From JAAUQA01 sp036351435 (GTDB lineage: Bacteria; Pseudomonadota; Gammaproteobacteria; Competibacterales; Competibacteraceae), in the NCBI GenBank assembly GCA_036351435.1, contig JAZBPA010000417.1, positions 1 through 51,480 on the forward strand: DNA of 51,480 nt. Reading direction: 5' to 3'. The notes beneath the pieces were generated by a model. The model was given only the letters and a program-made list of their open reading frames with translations. It ran no database searches and was not told the DNA's origin. The first letter of the stretch is position 1. Each line of letters opens with the position of its first letter. A program made the translations under genes and the position numbers. This document shows, piece after piece, positions 42,742-51,246 of the stretch.

Positions 42742-43560
42742 TTACCTTAACGCCGTCCATTCCAAATAAATATCGATCAAATTACCCATTAATTCCAGTA
42801 AAACCAGTCGGGCGTCGTTAGCGAATGCGCGCTCTTCCGCCGATTTGGACCAGCTGCCGGTATTTTCCAACACTCTAAGGTGTAAATGCACAACATCCCG
42901 CGCCCTCGCATGCAGGCGAGCAAGCTGTCGTGCAAGCATACGCACATCTTCTGCGGGCCGCGGTTCTTGCAAACGGGTAGCACGCACATGGCGTTGGACC
43001 AGTAGAGTATAGTCGCGCAGCAGTTTTTGCACACTGTCTCTTTGGTCCAAACCAGTTCTGGATAACTCCTCCAGAGAGAGAATTTCCTGCAACCGATATT
43101 GACGTTGGCGAATCTGTTCGAGTTCATTTTGCATACGCTGTCGTTCGACAGCGTAACGCATTGAGCGCACCAATAAATCATGGTCCAGTTTATTCTTGAC
43201 TAGGTAATCCTGAGCGCCATGTCGAATCGCCTCCATTGCCAGAGTATTGTCTACTAAACCAGTCAAGACGACTACCGCCACATCGGACAGCTGATCTCGT
43301 AAATCGGTGAAGGTCGCTAATCCTTGGCTGTCCGGCAGATTTAGATCCAACAAGATTATATCGAAGGTTTCTTGCTGCAAACACTGCGAAGCGGCTTGCT
43401 TATCAGGTGCTTCCTGCAAATAAAAGGGTGGCACGAAGGGATTGTCTTCCTCGCCAGCATCTTTGAGCATTTCTTTTAACAGCAGCAGATCGCCCGGATT
43501 GTCTTCGACAACCAGAACCCGTAAAGCTGCGCTATCAGTGGTATCCGCTGAGTCTGTCAT
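42742..43560 (-). CDS. Receiver protein with KaiA-like C-terminal domain (candidate KaiA3-type), module 2
   Basis: Same architecture as the module 1 protein: an intact receiver (VLVVEDNPGDLLLL, phospho-Asp in IILLDLNLPDSQG, VVLTG, YLVKNKL), a helical linker (VERQRMQNELEQIRQRQYRL), and a C-terminal helical domain with ARDVVHLHLRVLEN and ARLVLLELMGNLIDIYLEW. The shared DVV-hHh and ELMGNL-hYh elements (h hydrophobic) tie it to its plus-strand counterpart, and both to the KaiA C-terminus as I recall it. An ATG at 43560 is taken (272 residues); a TTG at 43584 with AAAGG 9 nt upstream would add eight. It directly precedes kaiB and kaiC of module 2. The receiver is sure, the KaiA-like role is inference. 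Confidence 0.76.
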   Translation of the reverse strand: MTDSADTTDSAALRVLVVEDNPGDLLLLKEMLKDAGEEDNPFVPPFYLQEAPDKQAASQCLQQETFDIILLDLNLPDSQGLATFTDLRDQLSDVAVVVLTGLVDNTLAMEAIRHGAQDYLVKNKLDHDLLVRSMRYAVERQRMQNELEQIRQRQYRLQEILSLEELSRTGLDQRDSVQKLLRDYTLLVQRHVRATRLQEPRPAEDVRMLARQLARLHARARDVVHLHLRVLENTGSWSKSAEERAFANDARLVLLELMGNLIDIYLEWTALR

Positions 43561-43607
43561 AATAAATGGTGCTTTGTTTGCCAACGGTTAAAGCCTTTCG
43601 GTGCTAA

Positions 43608-43641
43608 TTCTGGTGGAGAACGCGGTATAACTCTACCAGAA
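43608..43641 (-). other. Hairpin upstream of the minus-strand Kai module
   Basis: 43608-43618 pairs with 43631-43641 (11 bp, one G-T) around a 12-nt loop, 24 bp beyond the farthest possible start of the KaiA-like gene. It could be an operator or a terminator of lysR read-through. Confidence 0.4.
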
Positions 43642-43768
43642 CCAAGACACCTCCTGCATTAGTGTCCTGATCGAATTCAACCAACTCTACATCAAGCGCT
43701 TGTAACGAAAGTAGGTCGAGCCCCAAGAGGTCATTTTGATCTCGGCGGTGTTGTTACGTTTGACCGCT

Positions 43769-43809
43769 AAACAGGCTTGGTATGGGCTGTTCCAACTTCA
43801 AGCCTGTTT
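43769..43809 (-). terminator. Hairpin spanning the lysR stop codon
   Basis: 43769-43779 and 43799-43809 are perfect 11-bp inverted repeats with a 19-nt loop, overlapping the last codons of the LysR gene. A GTTCC/GGAAC pair offers an alternative fold. No T tract follows, so the termination role is uncertain. Confidence 0.4.
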
Positions 43810-44727
43810 GGAACGGATTCGATTTTTCTTGTTAAACGACACGTTCTCGCGAATGAATGTGGCTAGCGTGCGGGTGGCGGAGGTTGCGGCTGAACCGGCC
43901 GACAGCAAGCAGATTTCTGCATCGTTGATCACGGGCCAGTGTTGTTCCGCCTCATAAGGAGTTAAGCTGTCGGGGACCATATTGCGGGGCATTACCGTGA
44001 TGCCGAGACCGGCTTTAACCGCTGCGGTGGTTCCGGCCAAACTGGGACTGGTATACACCACTTTCCAGGATAGGCCCACCCCGTCGAGCGTTTCCAAGGC
44101 GCGTCGACGATAGACGCAGGGGGCGGGTGCCAGCACTAGCGGCAACGGTTGCTGCGTTTGCTGAAAATCGCGCCGAATCGTCTCGAAATGCCGTATGCCC
44201 TCGAAGGTATTAGTAGCCCCCACCCAGACCAGTCGCTCCCGCCATAGCGGCTCGGCATGAGGATAAAGTTTGCCGGGCTCCTGTTTAATCACCACTAAGT
44301 CGTAGTCGCCGACTTCAAAGCCTTCAATCAGTTTAAGGGTTAGATCGCAATTCACGTTGAGCATGATGCGTGGGTGAGAAGCCATGAAATCGGCAAGAAT
44401 GTCCGGCAGATAATGGGTTGTGTAATCCTCCGGCGCACCGAAGCGCACTTTGCCTTCGATCTCGGTTTCCCGAAACCGCAGCAGCAGGGCCTCGCATAAC
44501 CCCACGATATGCCTTGCACTGCCTAGCAAGCGTTCACCTGCCGCGGTAACCTCCACATTACGATTATCGCGGTTGAACAGCGGCGCACCAATCAAATCCT
44601 CCAGCTTGCGAATCTGCATACTGGTAGCGGATTGGGTACGGCCGATGCGTTCCGCCGTTTTAGTAAAGCTTCTGGTTTCGGCAAGCACAACAAAGGTTCT
44701 TAATAAGCTGGTGTCGATATCGTACAT
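43798..44727 (-). CDS. LysR-family transcriptional regulator
   Basis: A 309-residue LTTR. The N-terminal winged helix is typical: DTSLLRTFVVLAETRSFTKT, AERIGRTQSATSMQIRKLED and LFNRDNRNVEVTAAGERLL. The remaining 220 residues form the two-lobed inducer domain (VRFGAPEDYTTHYLPDIL, DYDLVVIKQ, VKAGLGITVMPRN). Divergent from gmk, and downstream of it on the minus strand is the second Kai module, 213 bp away. Its target and effector cannot be seen; the neighbours are possible targets. Confidence 0.92.
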   Translation of the reverse strand: MYDIDTSLLRTFVVLAETRSFTKTAERIGRTQSATSMQIRKLEDLIGAPLFNRDNRNVEVTAAGERLLGSARHIVGLCEALLLRFRETEIEGKVRFGAPEDYTTHYLPDILADFMASHPRIMLNVNCDLTLKLIEGFEVGDYDLVVIKQEPGKLYPHAEPLWRERLVWVGATNTFEGIRHFETIRRDFQQTQQPLPLVLAPAPCVYRRRALETLDGVGLSWKVVYTSPSLAGTTAAVKAGLGITVMPRNMVPDSLTPYEAEQHWPVINDAEICLLSAGSAATSATRTLATFIRENVSFNKKNRIRSKQA

Positions 44728-44822
44728 ATTATCTACTTGTGATTAAGCCTCTAATCGGATTTTATCAGGGCGTGTGTAGCGCTGATCTGATAACATCTGC
44801 CCTGTAAAACACTTGGAACCGC

Positions 44823-45443
44823 ATGATGACAACACCGGGCACCCTTTATGTTATATCCGCCCCTTCTGGAGCCGGAAAAACCAGTCTGGTAAAGAAACTG
44901 CTCGATACCACATCGGATCTGGAAGTCTCTATCTCACATACCACGCGTCCGCCGCGTGCTAGCGAAGAAAATAAGCTCGATTACTATTTCGTTGAGCCGC
45001 AGACCTTTCACGCTTTGGTGGAACAGGGTGTGTTTTTGGAGCACGCCCGGGTATTTGATCATGAATACGGTACCAGCCGCCATGCCGTCATTGAACGGCT
45101 GCAAGTAGGCGTGGACATCATTCTGGAAATCGATTGGCAAGGCGCTAGTCAAGTCCGTGAGCGATTACCCCAAACGGTAACCATCTTCATCCTGCCGCCA
45201 TCCCGGGAAACGCTTCGCCAGCGTTTACACTCAAGGGGTCAGGACAGCGAGGTCGTCATCCAACGCCGCCTGCAAGATGCGGTGGCTGATATGTCACATT
45301 ACCAAGAATTCGATTACCTAGTGATCAATGACGATTTCGACGAGGCCTTGGCTGCCTTGCAGGCGATAGTTGTTGCCAATCGACAGCGACGCTCAACGCA
45401 ACTTGCGCGCCATGGAAAATTACTCCAGGCTTTATTGTCTTAA
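44823..45443 (+). CDS. gmk: Guanylate kinase
   Basis: Phosphorylates GMP to GDP with ATP. The P-loop lies in YVISAPSGAGKTSLVKKLL, the GMP-binding part in VSISHTTRPPRASEENKLDY, and ILEIDWQGASQVRE is also typical. Length 206 is normal. First gene of the gmk-rpoZ-spoT-ridA run. Confidence 0.97.
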   Translation: MMTTPGTLYVISAPSGAGKTSLVKKLLDTTSDLEVSISHTTRPPRASEENKLDYYFVEPQTFHALVEQGVFLEHARVFDHEYGTSRHAVIERLQVGVDIILEIDWQGASQVRERLPQTVTIFILPPSRETLRQRLHSRGQDSEVVIQRRLQDAVADMSHYQEFDYLVINDDFDEALAALQAIVVANRQRRSTQLARHGKLLQALLS

Positions 45444-45503
45444 AATGTGTTGTTTAGCGCCAAAAATCGTATTATTAATCCCCTCCCACTAATAGGTTAC
45501 ATT

Positions 45504-45758
45504 ATGGCTCGTATCACAGTAGAAGATTGCCTTGGCAGCGTAGATAATCGCTTTCACCTCGTGCTGGTAGCCTCCCGCAGAGCCCGGCAGCTCGCGACCG
45601 GCTATGAGCCGTTAGTGCCGTGGGAAAATGATAAGCCGACGGTAGTCGCCTTGCGTGAACTCGCTGAGGGTAAAATTGACCCGCGCGCGCTGCCTCGCAA
45701 AGCAGCTGTGTTATCCGAGGATACCGACCCGGCGGAAGTGAACGGGGAAACCGGCTGA
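45504..45758 (+). CDS. rpoZ: RNA polymerase omega subunit
   Basis: An 84-residue subunit that helps fold beta prime and forms part of the ppGpp site. MARITVEDCLGSVDNRFHLV, ASRRARQL and DKPTVVALRELAEGKI are the family core. The ATG at 45504 gives the conserved N-terminus; an upstream in-frame start at 45447 is not real. Lies between gmk and spoT as in most gammaproteobacteria. Confidence 0.97.
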   Translation: MARITVEDCLGSVDNRFHLVLVASRRARQLATGYEPLVPWENDKPTVVALRELAEGKIDPRALPRKAAVLSEDTDPAEVNGETG

Positions 45759-45786
45759 GGTATTTAAACCATCGGGCCAATAGGCA

Positions 45787-47970
45787 ATGAGCGTTGCAAC
45801 CAGTGAACTGCATCAGCCACCCGTCCTCACCATCGAGTTAGAATGGAGAGGCGAATTGGAAGCTCGTGTCGCTGATCTCTGTGCAGTGCTCAGCACCTAC
45901 CTGGAAGCAGAGCAAGTTGATAAGGTCCGACAAGCCTGTTTCTTCGCTGCCGAGGCCCATGCTACCCAACGCCGTAAAAGCGGCGAACCTTATGTTTTCC
46001 ATCCCATCGCCGTCGCCTGCATCCTGGCCGAAAGTCGCTTCGATCATGAGACTCTCATGGCTGCGGTACTGCATGACGTCATCGAAGATACCCCTTTTGA
46101 CAAGGAGCAGTTAAGTGACCGCTTCGGTGCCGAGGTTACCGAACTGGTAGACGGTGTCACTAAGCTGACCCAGATCAACTTCAGTTCCAGGTTAGAAGCG
46201 CAAGCTGAAAACTTCCGCAAAATGTTTCTGGCTATGGCCCGTGATATCCGGGTCATCATCATTAAGCTGGCGGATCGCTTGCATAACATGCGCACCTTGG
46301 ACGCGATGGAGTCGGAAAAACGCCGCCGTATCGCCCGTGAAACGTTGGAAATTTACGCGCCTATCGCGGCGCGACTGGGTATGAACCAGTTGCGGCTGGA
46401 ATTGGAGAATTTGGGTTTCAGCTATTTATACCCTTACCGGTATCGGGTGCTCAGCGAAGCAGTGCGCAAATTAAGTGGCCATCGCAAGGAAGTCATTCAG
46501 CAGTTGGAAACGCGCATTCGCAATCGACTGCTGGAGGAAGACATCAAAGCCAAAGTGTTAGGCCGCAGCAAACACCCTTGGGGCATTTACCGAAAAATGC
46601 GCGATAAGGGAATCGCATTCAAGGACATCCACGATGTCTACGCGGCGCGCATCATTGTCGATACGGTCGATACGTGTTACCGCGTGTTAGGGGTAATTCA
46701 CGGTTTGTATAAACCAATCATGGGGCGCTTCAAAGACTATGTCGCGATTCCCAAAGCCAACGGTTATCAATCCTTACACACCGTATTGTTCGGGCCTAAC
46801 GGCATCCCCATTGAGGCACAGATCCGCTCTACCGAAATGCATTTGATGGCCGAGGCCGGCATCGCTGCCCACTGGCTATACAAAGCCCCCGGTAGTCAGG
46901 GCAATAATGCGCAGAAGCGGGCCCGCCAATGGCTGCAAAAACTGTTGGATATGCAGCGCCGCGCCGGTAACTCAGTGGAATTTCTGGATAGCGTTAAAAT
47001 GGATTTGTTTCCTGACGAAGTGTATGTCTTCACTCCGCGCGGCGAAATCATCGAATTGCCGCGTGGTGCCACAGCCGTTGATTTCGCTTACGCTATTCAC
47101 TCCGATGTCGGCAATACCTGTGTCGGTGCTAAGACCGACCGTCGGTTAATCCCGCTACGTACCCCGCTCACCACCGGACAAACGGTGGAAATCATCATTA
47201 CCCCGACGGCCCGCCCTAACCCGGCCTGGCTGAGTTTTGTGGTCACGGCTAAAGCCCGCGCCAGCATTCGCCATTACCTGAAACACCTACAGCGGGAAGA
47301 GGCGGTCATTCTCGGCAAGCGGTTGCTGGAAAAAGCGCTACTGGGACACTTCGGCGGCCTGAATGAAATCTCCCCGGAACGGCTTGACGCTTTGTGCCAG
47401 GAACTGAATATACCCCAATTTGACGATATTCTAGCCGATATTGGCCTCGGCAACCGTTTAGCCCCGTTAATTGCCCGTCGCTTGCTGCCGGAAGGCGAAG
47501 AACAGGTGCTGGAACGACGCAGAGAAAATAGCAAGCCGTTGTTTATCAAAGGTACCGAAGGCACGGTGATCAGCTTTGGCAAATGTTGTCGCCCCCTGCC
47601 CGGCGACCCAATCATGGGTTATCTTAGCGCTGGTCGGGGCATCGTGATCCACCGGGTAACCTGCAGAAACGTGGCCGATTACAAGCATAACCCCGAGAAA
47701 TGGATTGAGGTGGAATGGGAAGGTGAGATTAGCAATGATTTCCCGGTAGAGCTGCGACTGGATATGACTAACAAGCGTGGCACCCTAGCTGCAATCTCCG
47801 CTGCAATCTCCGCCGCTGACGCGAATATAGAAAACATTAATACGTTGGAAAAAGACGGCATCACCACCAATGTTAATTTGATGCTTAGCCTACGCGACCG
47901 CAGTCATCTTGCTCAAGTCATCCGCCGTTTGCGGACCCTGCCCGAAGTGCTGCGTATTTCTCGGCGTTAG
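45787..47970 (+). CDS. spoT: Bifunctional (p)ppGpp synthetase/hydrolase
   Basis: Makes and degrades the stringent-response alarmone. The N-terminal HD hydrolase domain has RRKSGEPYVFHPIAVACILA and AAVLHDVIEDTPF. The synthetase domain has KHPWGIYRKM, GRFKDYVAIPKANGYQSLHT and GIPIEAQIRS, including the catalytic Glu, so both activities look intact. The TGS domain is at about 405-465 (DEVYVFTPRGEIIELPRGAT), a zinc-finger-like/helical region follows (ISFGKCCRPLPGDPIMGY), and a C-terminal ACT domain (about 650-727). Length 727 is a little longer than E. coli SpoT because of an N-terminal extension. Confidence 0.97.
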   Translation: MSVATSELHQPPVLTIELEWRGELEARVADLCAVLSTYLEAEQVDKVRQACFFAAEAHATQRRKSGEPYVFHPIAVACILAESRFDHETLMAAVLHDVIEDTPFDKEQLSDRFGAEVTELVDGVTKLTQINFSSRLEAQAENFRKMFLAMARDIRVIIIKLADRLHNMRTLDAMESEKRRRIARETLEIYAPIAARLGMNQLRLELENLGFSYLYPYRYRVLSEAVRKLSGHRKEVIQQLETRIRNRLLEEDIKAKVLGRSKHPWGIYRKMRDKGIAFKDIHDVYAARIIVDTVDTCYRVLGVIHGLYKPIMGRFKDYVAIPKANGYQSLHTVLFGPNGIPIEAQIRSTEMHLMAEAGIAAHWLYKAPGSQGNNAQKRARQWLQKLLDMQRRAGNSVEFLDSVKMDLFPDEVYVFTPRGEIIELPRGATAVDFAYAIHSDVGNTCVGAKTDRRLIPLRTPLTTGQTVEIIITPTARPNPAWLSFVVTAKARASIRHYLKHLQREEAVILGKRLLEKALLGHFGGLNEISPERLDALCQELNIPQFDDILADIGLGNRLAPLIARRLLPEGEEQVLERRRENSKPLFIKGTEGTVISFGKCCRPLPGDPIMGYLSAGRGIVIHRVTCRNVADYKHNPEKWIEVEWEGEISNDFPVELRLDMTNKRGTLAAISAAISAADANIENINTLEKDGITTNVNLMLSLRDRSHLAQVIRRLRTLPEVLRISRR

Positions 47971-48010
47971 TAACAAAACCCGAACGAACTATTAGAATCA
48001 GGATCAAGAC

Positions 48011-48391
48011 ATGCCTCGCGAAATCATCAGTACCCCGCATGCTCCCGCTGCTATCGGCACCTATTCCCAAGCGGTCAAAGTCGGGGACACCGTCTATTTG
48101 TCCGGTCAAATTCCGTTAGATCCGGTCACTATGGAATTGGTCGAAGGGATGGATGCTCAAATCCGGCGGGTCTTTGATAACTTGAATGCGGTTGCCGAAG
48201 CGGCAGGCGGTAGTTTAGCCAAAACGGCGAAACTGACGATTTTTCTCACCGACCTTAGTCACTTCGCGCTGGTCAACCAGATCATGGCGGATTATTTCCA
48301 GCCGCCTTACCCCGCCCGTGCTGCCATCGGTGTGGCTGCCCTACCCCGCAATGCCCAGGTAGAGATGGACGCGGTCCTGGTATTGGATTAA
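48011..48391 (+). CDS. ridA: Reactive enamine/imine deaminase
   Basis: A 126-residue RidA/YjgF protein that hydrolyses reactive 2-aminoacrylate-type intermediates made by PLP enzymes. Family motifs are APAAIGTYSQAVKVGDTVYL, SGQIPLDP and FDNLNAVAEAAGGSLA; the catalytic Arg is present in YPARAAIGVAALP and the Glu in QVEMDAV. The spoT-ridA order is widespread. Its stop overlaps that of the convergent gene at 48388. Confidence 0.96.
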   Translation: MPREIISTPHAPAAIGTYSQAVKVGDTVYLSGQIPLDPVTMELVEGMDAQIRRVFDNLNAVAEAAGGSLAKTAKLTIFLTDLSHFALVNQIMADYFQPPYPARAAIGVAALPRNAQVEMDAVLVLD

Positions 48392-48657
48392 CCAACCGAT
48401 ACCAAGCGTTGCTTGAGCAACTGATACCCGACTTCAGTCATCAAGACAACGTTAATCGTAGACGGATAAATCCGGCCCTGCTGACGTAGGGCCTCGATTT
48501 CAGCGCGGTGGCTGTCGGCAGCTAGGTAGTGATAATGCTCCCCTTCCCGCAGTTGTTCGATCAAGCGCTTAAAGGCCCGAAACGCCGTCCCTTTAGGGCG
48601 TTGGTGCAGGGTATCGATCTCTTTGAACGACAGCGGAAAGGAGAGGGGTGCCGGCAT
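48388..48657 (-). CDS. Small protein of unknown function overlapping ubiA
   Basis: An 89-residue protein whose ATG overlaps the ubiA stop (TGATG), so translation is probably coupled. It contains KEIDTLHQRPKGTAFRAFKR, which looks like a helix-turn-helix, and INVVLMTEVGYQLLKQRL, reminiscent of phage regulator N-terminal domains such as ORF6N, but I cannot name a family. An in-frame start at 48699 lies inside ubiA and is less likely. Its last base pairs overlap the ridA stop on the other strand. Confidence 0.65.
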   Translation of the reverse strand: MPAPLSFPLSFKEIDTLHQRPKGTAFRAFKRLIEQLREGEHYHYLAADSHRAEIEALRQQGRIYPSTINVVLMTEVGYQLLKQRLVSVG

Positions 48658-49538
48658 CAGTGCGCGGGTTTTGCCAGGAAATTCAGGACAATCCCACAAA
48701 ACACCACGAGCCCGAACCAGTTGTTGTTCAAAAAGGCTTTGAAACAGGCTGTCGGTTCCCGATCACGAATAAGGTATTGTTGGTAAAGCGCGAACCACAG
48801 CGCACCCAATAACCCCACGTAGTAAGCCCAACCCAAATCGGCCACCAGCCCCACTAAGATCAATAACCCCAATAAAATACACTGTAAGCGGGCGATGATC
48901 TTGGTGTCGTCCTCGCCAAATAAAATGGCCGATGACTTAGCGCCAATCTTCAGGTCATCCTCCCGGTCCACCATCGCATACATGGTGTCGTAAACCACCG
49001 ACCAAACCACATTGGCCGCGAACAACAGCCAAGCCACCGGCGGTACGGTATTGGTTAGGGCAGCATAGGCCATGGGAATAGACCAGCCAAATGCTGTGCC
49101 GAGATGAACTTGAGGAAGAGAGTGAAACCGTTTCATGAACGGATAAATGACTGCCAAGGCCAGCCCGATTACCGATAACACAAGTGTTAATCGGTTAAGC
49201 GACAGTACCAGGCCAAAAGCCAACACGCACAGCACGGCGAATAATCCGAACGCTTCTCGCACCGAAACCCGCTGCGCGGCCAACGGACGCTGGCGGGTAC
49301 GGGCAACGAACGGGTCCAGATGCCGGTCGGCAATATCATTGATGACGCAACCTGCCGAGCGCATCACAAACACGCCCAGCAGAAAAACCACCGTGATGTG
49401 CTGATTCGGCTGTCCCTGGCCGGCCAACCATAACGCCCATAAGGTGGGCCAAAGCAGCAAAAAAGTACCGATAGGCCGGTCCAGGCGCATCAGCAGGGCG
49501 TATTCACCCAAGCGGTCGGCAAAATGTGCAAGAGTCAT
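48657..49538 (-). CDS. ubiA: 4-hydroxybenzoate octaprenyltransferase
   Basis: Attaches the polyprenyl tail to 4-hydroxybenzoate in ubiquinone synthesis, in the inner membrane. The two Asp-rich magnesium sites are present: GCVINDIADRHLDPFVARTR and YAMVDREDDLKIGAKSSA. The rest is a string of membrane helices, starting with LMRLDRPIGTFLLLWPTLWA. The ATG at 49538 gives the family start (293 residues); an upstream in-frame ATG at 49586 would translate part of a dispersed repeat. ubiC, a frequent neighbour, is absent here. Confidence 0.95.
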   Translation of the reverse strand: MTLAHFADRLGEYALLMRLDRPIGTFLLLWPTLWALWLAGQGQPNQHITVVFLLGVFVMRSAGCVINDIADRHLDPFVARTRQRPLAAQRVSVREAFGLFAVLCVLAFGLVLSLNRLTLVLSVIGLALAVIYPFMKRFHSLPQVHLGTAFGWSIPMAYAALTNTVPPVAWLLFAANVVWSVVYDTMYAMVDREDDLKIGAKSSAILFGEDDTKIIARLQCILLGLLILVGLVADLGWAYYVGLLGALWFALYQQYLIRDREPTACFKAFLNNNWFGLVVFCGIVLNFLAKPAH

Positions 49539-49561
49539 AAACGTTCGCGTTGTGGGGTAAA

Positions 49562-49628
49562 TATATCCCTTTGATTTATCGCGCAACTCATCCCTATAAT
49601 CGAATCAATTAATAGGGGTTACGCTATA
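49562..49628. repeat. Dispersed palindromic intergenic repeat, copy B
   Basis: Matches copy A (3246-3312) over 67 bp with 8 mismatches and no gaps. It lies just upstream of ubiA, between it and the sigma-54 activator gene. The rest of the gap (49629-49740) shows no gene; one minus-strand frame looks coding but has no start codon. Confidence 0.8.
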
Positions 49629-49740
49629 ACATGCACCTATCCCTTGAGGCCGAAAACCGAATCGTCGCGCCCATCGTAATATCGGCGGGCGATTTCAGAG
49701 CGGATGGTGGTGCGAGGTGAAATAGGCCGTGCTGATTCGC

Positions 49741-51102
49741 TTAAAGCTGATATTCCTTCAAACGGCGTTTCAGGGTCGACAGGGGGATGCCCAATTCCCT
49801 AGCTACAGCCGCTTTGTTGTTCTGATTCCGGATCATCGCTTCCAAAATCATCTGGCGTTCCATTTCCTTTAATTCTGACAAAGAGCCGGAACCGGAACCG
49901 GGCCGTGGCACAGCGGAATCAGTCCGTTGGGTTACCGGATCTTCCGCTGCTGGTCTCTGTGACAGTGGTGAGGACACGGCGTCAGGCAGGTGCAAATGCT
50001 GGGTGCGAATCTCACCGTCACCGGCAAGCACTGCAGCGCGTTCCAATACATTACGCAATTCCCGCACATTACCGGGCCATGCGTACTGTTGTAGGGCGTT
50101 CATCGCCTCTGCTGATACGCGACAATTTAATTCAAGACGCTGACTCAATTCCTCGACCAGCAGAGGAATGTCGCCACGGATTTCCCGCAACGGCGGGACC
50201 TTGACCGGCACAACAGAAAGTCGGTAAAACAGATCGGCGCGAAACTCGCCGGCTTCCACCATAGCTTCCAGATTACGGTGGGTTGCAGTGACTACTCGCA
50301 CATCCACTCGCACCGGTTTATCCAAGCCGATGGGTGTCACTTCACGGTTTTCCAAGGCCCGTAACAAACGGGGTTGCAAATCCAACGGTAATTCCCCGAT
50401 TTCGTCGATAAACAAAGTCCCTTTGTCGGCACGGCGAAAAGCGCCCTCGCGGCTACCGGTAGCGCCGGTGAACGCCCCTTTAACGTGACCGAATAAATCA
50501 TTACGGACCATTTCCGGATCGGTCACCGAAGCATCGAACACCACCAGCGGTCCTTCCCGACCCGACAGTTCATGGATCGTGCGGGCAACCAATTCTTTGC
50601 CGGAGCCTGATTCTCCGGTAATGTGAATCGTGACCGGCGTTGGTGCTACTGTGGCTAGCAGTCCGTAAAGTTCCCGCATCGGCTCGCTGGCACCGATCAA
50701 ATCACCCAGGCGATCCTGGAGAGGAACTGAGACTCGGCGATCCTCCGTGCACTGGCCGACTACGATACGGGAATAACCCAACACGCACTCAGTACCCGGT
50801 TCCAGATAAGCTTCTGTTACTCGCAGGTCATTGATAAACGTGCCATTAGTAGATCCCAGATCTTGCAGAACCAAACCCTCGGCGGTTAAGCGCAGTTCCG
50901 CGTGATGGCGGGAAATCGCGCGATCGGTCAGCACCACATCGTTATCCGGAGCGGTACCGATCCGCAGGGTAGGCAAGCAAAAAACCGCTTCCAAACCCGC
51001 ATCCGGACCAGAAACCACTCGCAATTCCATGGATTCCAGATGAACCCGCAGATTTTGATAGGTCGTGATGTGAATCGCTTCCGTAGCATCCGGAGATGAC
51101 AT
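49741..51102 (-). CDS. Sigma-54-dependent transcriptional activator with FHA domain
   Basis: A 453-residue activator. N-terminal FHA domain (about residues 40-115: LRIGTAPDNDVVLTDRAIS, RHHAEL, LGSTNGTFIND) that reads phospho-threonine; AAA+ domain (about 135-365) with Walker A ITGESGSGKELVART, the sigma-54 contact loop VKGAFTGATG, Walker B GTLFIDEIGELPL and YAWPGNVRELRN; then a Pro/Ser-rich linker and a Fis-type HTH (NNKAAVARELGIPLSTLKRR). An FHA input implies control by a Ser/Thr kinase rather than a histidine kinase. Divergent from the antiporter gene, which may be a target. Confidence 0.95.
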   Translation of the reverse strand: MSSPDATEAIHITTYQNLRVHLESMELRVVSGPDAGLEAVFCLPTLRIGTAPDNDVVLTDRAISRHHAELRLTAEGLVLQDLGSTNGTFINDLRVTEAYLEPGTECVLGYSRIVVGQCTEDRRVSVPLQDRLGDLIGASEPMRELYGLLATVAPTPVTIHITGESGSGKELVARTIHELSGREGPLVVFDASVTDPEMVRNDLFGHVKGAFTGATGSREGAFRRADKGTLFIDEIGELPLDLQPRLLRALENREVTPIGLDKPVRVDVRVVTATHRNLEAMVEAGEFRADLFYRLSVVPVKVPPLREIRGDIPLLVEELSQRLELNCRVSAEAMNALQQYAWPGNVRELRNVLERAAVLAGDGEIRTQHLHLPDAVSSPLSQRPAAEDPVTQRTDSAVPRPGSGSGSLSELKEMERQMILEAMIRNQNNKAAVARELGIPLSTLKRRLKEYQL

Positions 51103-51246
51103 AGGCGTATAACTCGGCAGTAGTGGATTAACGACAGGGTTATGTATAGAACAAATATAACCTGTTAAGGGGAGAGATGTACAAATCGATGCAGGAGTGG
51201 ACCCGATTATTTTGCAATTCAGGAGGGTTTACCGGAGGATATAACG

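Noticed and set aside
49586..49586. Longer start for ubiA at 49586
   Set aside because: The added residues are encoded partly by repeat copy B and are not family-like; the ATG at 49538 gives the conserved N-terminus.
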